Assembly (NCBI GenBank): GCA_025890175.1
Contig: JANPYM010000004.1
Span: 1,681,134-1,745,133, forward strand
From: Ciborinia camelliae
Lineage: Eukaryota > Ascomycota > Leotiomycetes > Helotiales > Sclerotiniaceae
DNA length: 64,000 bases
Direction of reading: 5' to 3'
Shown: one piece after another, positions 60,101 through 64,000 of the stretch
Position numbering within the stretch: the stretch's first letter is position 1
Layout of the letters: the number at the start of each line of letters is the position of its first letter
Translations under genes and position numbers: made by a program
The notes under the pieces: generated by a model
The model's database searches: none
What the model was told of the DNA's origin: nothing
The model's input: only the letters and a program-made list of their open reading frames with translations

Positions 60101-62541
60101 TAAATTAATAAACAAAAAAAAAATTAATATTTTTATAAATTATATATTAATAAATATTTAATTAAAAATATACATTCCAAATTTAAATTATATCTAATAC
60201 TTTAATATTCTTAATATAAATAAAACAATTAAAAAGAAAACAATTAATTTACAAATTTAAAAATTATTAATTAAATTACAAAAAATATTAAATATTATTT
60301 TTAATAAAAAATTATATAAACAATTTAAAAAAAAAACCATCAAAAATTATTTACAAAATATAAAATCATTTATAATATTATAATCTTTTAATCCCAAAAT
60401 TTATAAACAAATATTATTTATATTATTATCAAAATTTGTAATTGAAATTTTTATTTAAACGATAAGAATTGAAATGAAGATTTCTATTTTCGATAAAAAT
60501 CGAAAAAGAAATATTATATAAATAAATAATAACAAAATTTTTAAATTAAAAACTTTGAAATTGAATAAAAAAGTAAATATTAAAATGAAAATTTTAATAA
60601 ATAATACACTAACTATTTTCATTTTTAAAAATAATAATAAAAGTTTAATATCTTGATATTTTATAAAATTTCAAAAACAAAAACAAAATATTATTAATTA
60701 TAATAATAAAAATAAAAAGTTAATTAAAATTTATTAATTGATAATTATTAAAATCGAAATAAAAAATAAAAAAAAAAAGAATATTAAAATTGTATATTTT
60801 ATAATTATTATTTTTTTTATATTCGATTTAATAATTAAAATCTTTATTATATTAATCTTTATTACAATTTTAGAAATTAATTAATTTAATAATAAAAAAA
60901 TATAATTTGTATATTTTATACAAAAAATACTTAATATTTTTATTTCACAAATATATAAAACAATAATAAAAAACTTAAAAAATAAAAAAAACTAAAAAAT
61001 TATTATTAAAAAAAAAATTAATTTATTAATTATTAATAAAATTTGAAAAAAGTTTATTTAATTAAAAAAAACAAATTTAATTTTAATCAAATAAATATTT
61101 AATATTAAAATTAAATCGAATAAATCTTTTAAACGTTTTAAAACAAAATTTGTTATTTAAAATTTTAATCAAATCTTTAACAAAAATTTTACGAAAATTT
61201 TTGTACCAATTATTTAGCTTAACATTTTTCAATTATTTTTAATAATTATTACAAAAAAAAATTTTTATTATTATTAATTCAATATTAAAAATATTTTTAT
61301 TAAAACATTTTTTTATAAACAAATTTTTTTATAACCATTTAAAAAAGTTTTTATACAAAAAAAATATATTTTACAATTATTACAAAATTTTTATAAATTT
61401 AAACAAACTAATCGAAATTAAATATTATTATTAAAAAAAAAAATATTATTTTAAAAATTTAAATAAAATTTAATTGATTTGTATTTATATATTAATATTA
61501 AAAAAAAATTATATTTTTTAATATTTATTAATAATATTATATATATATCTAAAAATCTTAATAATATTAATTAATTTTTTAATTAATTTTTTATATATTT
61601 TAAAACAAAAAATTTTAATAAAATTTATTTTTTTCTAAATATTTGAATTATTTGTAATTAATTAAATTGTTTGATTACCCTTAACTAAAAATAATTTTTC
61701 GATATAACATTTAAAAAATTTGAAATTGAAAATAAAATAAAAAAAGCAAAAAAAATCCCTATTATAAACTACATTTACTTTTGATTTTTAATAAAAAATA
61801 ATAAGAAAATTAATATTAAAAAATATTAATAAATTATTAATACTTTTATACATTTAATTATTTATATTTGATTAAATATTAATTATATTATAAATATATT
61901 TGTATAATATATAAACAAACCTAGCAAATATTATAATTTAATATTTAAAAACTTAATAAAATATTTTTGTTTAACAATTAAATAACATTTATACTTTGAA
62001 TTATAAAATATTTATTAAAAAATGATGATAATTTATATAAATATAAATTAAATAAATAATAAAATTAATAAAAAAAATATTTTTAAAAAAATTATAATAT
62101 TTTATAAAAAACTAATATTATAAATATTAAAAAAATAATACTCTATATCAATTTTGATAATAAAATCAAAATATATTATAATAATAATATTTGCAAAACA
62201 AAATTAATAAATAATCTAAATATTTAGAAATTTGAAAATACCTAAATATATTAAAAATAATAAAATACCACAATTATTTGGAAATAATATTAAAACAATT
62301 ATATTAACCAAGAATTTTTATTTTCATAAAAAATTAAAATATATTAATATTTGTTATTATTATATCCACAATTTAATTAAGTAAAAAAAATTAAAAATAA
62401 TTTATATACCAATAAAAGATATAATAATGAATAATTTAACTAAATTATTAAAAAAAGTTGTTTTTGAAAAATTTAAAAATCAATTAAAAATTATTAAAAA
62501 AAAAAAATAAAAAAATTAAAATATATCCTATAAAAAAATAT

Positions 62542-62736
62542 TGAAAAATCAGATTACATAATTTCTGGTTACATAATCAAGAATTACATAATAAACTATA
62601 CTATATAAAATATAGGGAAATAATATATAAAAACAACTAAACTACCACCAAATATATACTCCTTAATTAAATCAATTTATTATATTTTACCCTAATACTC
62701 CTTCCTACCGTATTACTGGTCATCCTAGGATATATG
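62542..62736. repeat. Right LTR
   Basis: 195 bp, ungapped match to the left LTR. Here the first half is AT-converted and the second half keeps C (CCCTAATACTCCTTCC, GTCATCC). Confidence 0.75.
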
Positions 62737-62744
62737 ATTAATAA

Positions 62745-62942
62745 TTTATCATTTATCATTTATCATTTATCATTTATCATTTATCATTTATCATTTATCA
62801 TTTATCATTTATCATTTATCATTTATCATTTATTATCCATCATTCATTATCCATTATCCATTATTTATCATTCATTATTCATTATCCATCATCCATCATC
62901 CATCATCTATCATTTATCATTTAACATTCATTATTTAACAAC
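62745..62942. repeat. Heptanucleotide minisatellite, right part
   Basis: About 28 units of ATTTATC and relatives. The units next to the retroelement are ATTTATC, like those at the inner end of the left part; further right ATCCATC and ATTCATT appear. This mirrors the left array and supports a single array split by the insertion. Confidence 0.9.
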
Positions 62943-64000
62943 ATTATATCATATCACATTACATTACATCCCTATAATCAAAAATAAATCCATATATTCA
63001 TAAATCCAAGAATCTATAAACACTTAAATTATATTATATTCTACAATTTAAAGGGAGAAAGAAAAAGAATTCAGGTTTTGAAATCTTGTATGTAGAAGAA
63101 TATAATATCATATAATAGCTAGGTATTAGTAGGTAGAGGTATAGTATAATATATGTATGCATGCTAGGTTGATTAGTTGGTTGATTTAATGTCGAGCTCT
63201 GAGTTTGAATTGTATCTTCTTCTTCATCAAGTAATCAAGAAGGAGTGAGTAATCAAGAAGGAGTGAGCGAGTGAATAAGTGAGTGAGTTACAAAAACGGG
63301 AGAGGATGATAGAATGAAGGGGGCATGATTTATATATCCAACCAATCCCAATCCCCGCCCCTCCCCCAATATCCCCCCAATATCCCCCCAAAATCCCAAT
63401 CCCAACCCCCAAAAAAGTTATTCCCAAAAACACAACAGCGAAAAGTATCCACACCAATCTAATTCAGCACTGCTTCAGAAAAATCAGACGGAATCTCCCA
63501 ACCCCAANNNNNNNNNNCGAGATTCATATACCAGCCTGCCGATCTGTTATGTGATTGTTGAAGAGAGTTTTGGATTTCTCCACGGAATGGAATGATTGAT
63601 GGGTTGGGTTGGGTGGGGTGGGGTTGTTTATATAGGTAGATGGGTATGTAGGTATGTAGGTATGTACGTAGGTATGTATGAGAGAGGAGGGAAGAGGGGG
63701 AGAGAGAGAGAGAGAGATAGGAGGGAAGAGGGAAGAGGGGGAGGGGAAAGTGAAGAAGGTGTTTATTGATATTGGGAATGGGGGGGGGGGGGATTGCGAG
63801 AGGTATGGAAGAAATGCAATGGAGCATGAATGGGATGAACGGGATGAATAGAACGAATGCAGAACTATCTGCGAGTGATTTAGGTAACTCTATGTAGAAC
63901 AAGTCCCCATAGATGTACAGTATTCATGATACCAAAAATACACAAATGAGAATTGGAATTCTAAAGCTCATTCATCATTGATCCATCAATTATCAATGAA
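62943..64000. other. Right-end intergenic, low complexity, with a gap
   Basis: Contains (AGTGAG/GTGAGT)-type repeats at 63240-63290, C-rich sequence at 63345-63420, G-rich and GA-rich tracts at 63600-63790 and a G-homopolymer near 63780-63792. Two minus frames (63227-63457 and 63459-63902) are open but low in complexity and unrecognised; the second runs through the N run and ends WGWEIPSDFSEAVLN, which could be the end of an unrecognised gene. Confidence 0.35.
63508..63517. other. Assembly gap (10 N)
   Basis: Ten N characters inside low-complexity sequence; the true length of the gap is unknown. Confidence 0.99.

Larger units (their letters stand above)
56966..62736. mobile_element. RIP-degraded LTR retrotransposon (5.77 kb)
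   Basis: Two 195-bp direct repeats, 56966-57160 and 62542-62736, align without gaps; the left starts TGGGGAATCAGG and ends AATATACA, the right starts TGAAAAATCAGA and ends GATATATG. They differ mainly by transitions in both directions (GGGG/AAAA, GTCACGTGATC/GTTACATAATC, TTTT/CTCC), showing that each copy was mutated separately, as in RIP. The interior is almost entirely A/T with stops in all frames, so gag/pol cannot be recognised. The length suits a Ty3/gypsy or Ty1/copia element; the CACGTGATC palindrome in the left LTR is gypsy-like but not decisive. It interrupts the heptamer array. Confidence 0.75.

Noticed and set aside
46752..62942. Centromere or telomere-proximal DNA
   Set aside because: AT-rich RIP-degraded repeats fit a centromere in some fungi, but nothing in the sequence distinguishes this from an ordinary AT-rich block, and there are no TTAGGG repeats.
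62734..63003. 89-codon plus frame of FIIYHLS repeats
   Set aside because: Same minisatellite artefact on the right side of the retroelement.
63459..63902. 147-codon minus frame across the N run
   Set aside because: Low-complexity Pro/Leu/Ser/Tyr content from GA/GT-rich DNA and an assembly gap inside. The end WGWEIPSDFSEAVLN looks more protein-like but could not be assigned.

Overview
The window looks like nuclear DNA of a filamentous ascomycete (Pezizomycotina; a Leotiomycetes/Helotiales-type genome is my guess from protein flavour, not proven). The reasons are short spliceosomal introns of 47-240 nt with GTRNGT-like donors and CTAAC-like branch points, fungus-specific families (rhodopsin-domain 7TM proteins, a C2H2 regulator with a fungal transcription-factor domain, TOM13/MIM1), and long AT-rich blocks whose repeat copies differ mainly by C/T and G/A transitions, as expected from repeat-induced point mutation (RIP).

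The gene-bearing part is about 1-44.3 kb. In order: 5' part of an unidentified gene (minus, leaves the window); an aldehyde dehydrogenase (minus, 3 exons); a rhodopsin-domain 7TM protein (minus, 4 exons); the mitochondrial inner-membrane insertase OXA1 (minus, 2 exons) directly beside the outer-membrane insertion factor MIM1/TOM13 (minus, 2 exons); a p47/Shp1-type UBA-SEP-UBX cofactor of Cdc48 (plus, 3 exons), divergent from MIM1; a dead zinc-finger relic; a nest of transposon relics (22.0-23.2 kb); a four-exon fungal transmembrane protein; a convergent short-chain dehydrogenase; an 808-bp miniature LTR element in the promoter of that dehydrogenase; divergent TRM61 (tRNA m1A58 methyltransferase) and cysteinyl-tRNA synthetase, both tRNA-related; a C2H2/fungal-TF regulator (4 exons); and a second rhodopsin-domain gene broken by two in-frame stops.

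From about 46.75 kb the window turns into AT-rich repeat DNA: a 5.2-kb block with RIP-diverged direct-repeat ends (containing an un-degraded 154-bp solo LTR with 5-bp target duplication and a tRNA-like segment), a 4-kb normal-composition interval without a convincing gene, then a 5.77-kb RIP-degraded LTR retrotransposon with two 195-bp LTRs, sitting inside a heptanucleotide minisatellite. A 10-base run of N lies near the right end.

The most notable new-looking items are the miniature LTR (TRIM-like) element at 27204-28011, the solo LTR at 51922-52075, and the two nested TA-flanked inverted-repeat elements at 22014-23235. No tRNA, rRNA or CRISPR was found.
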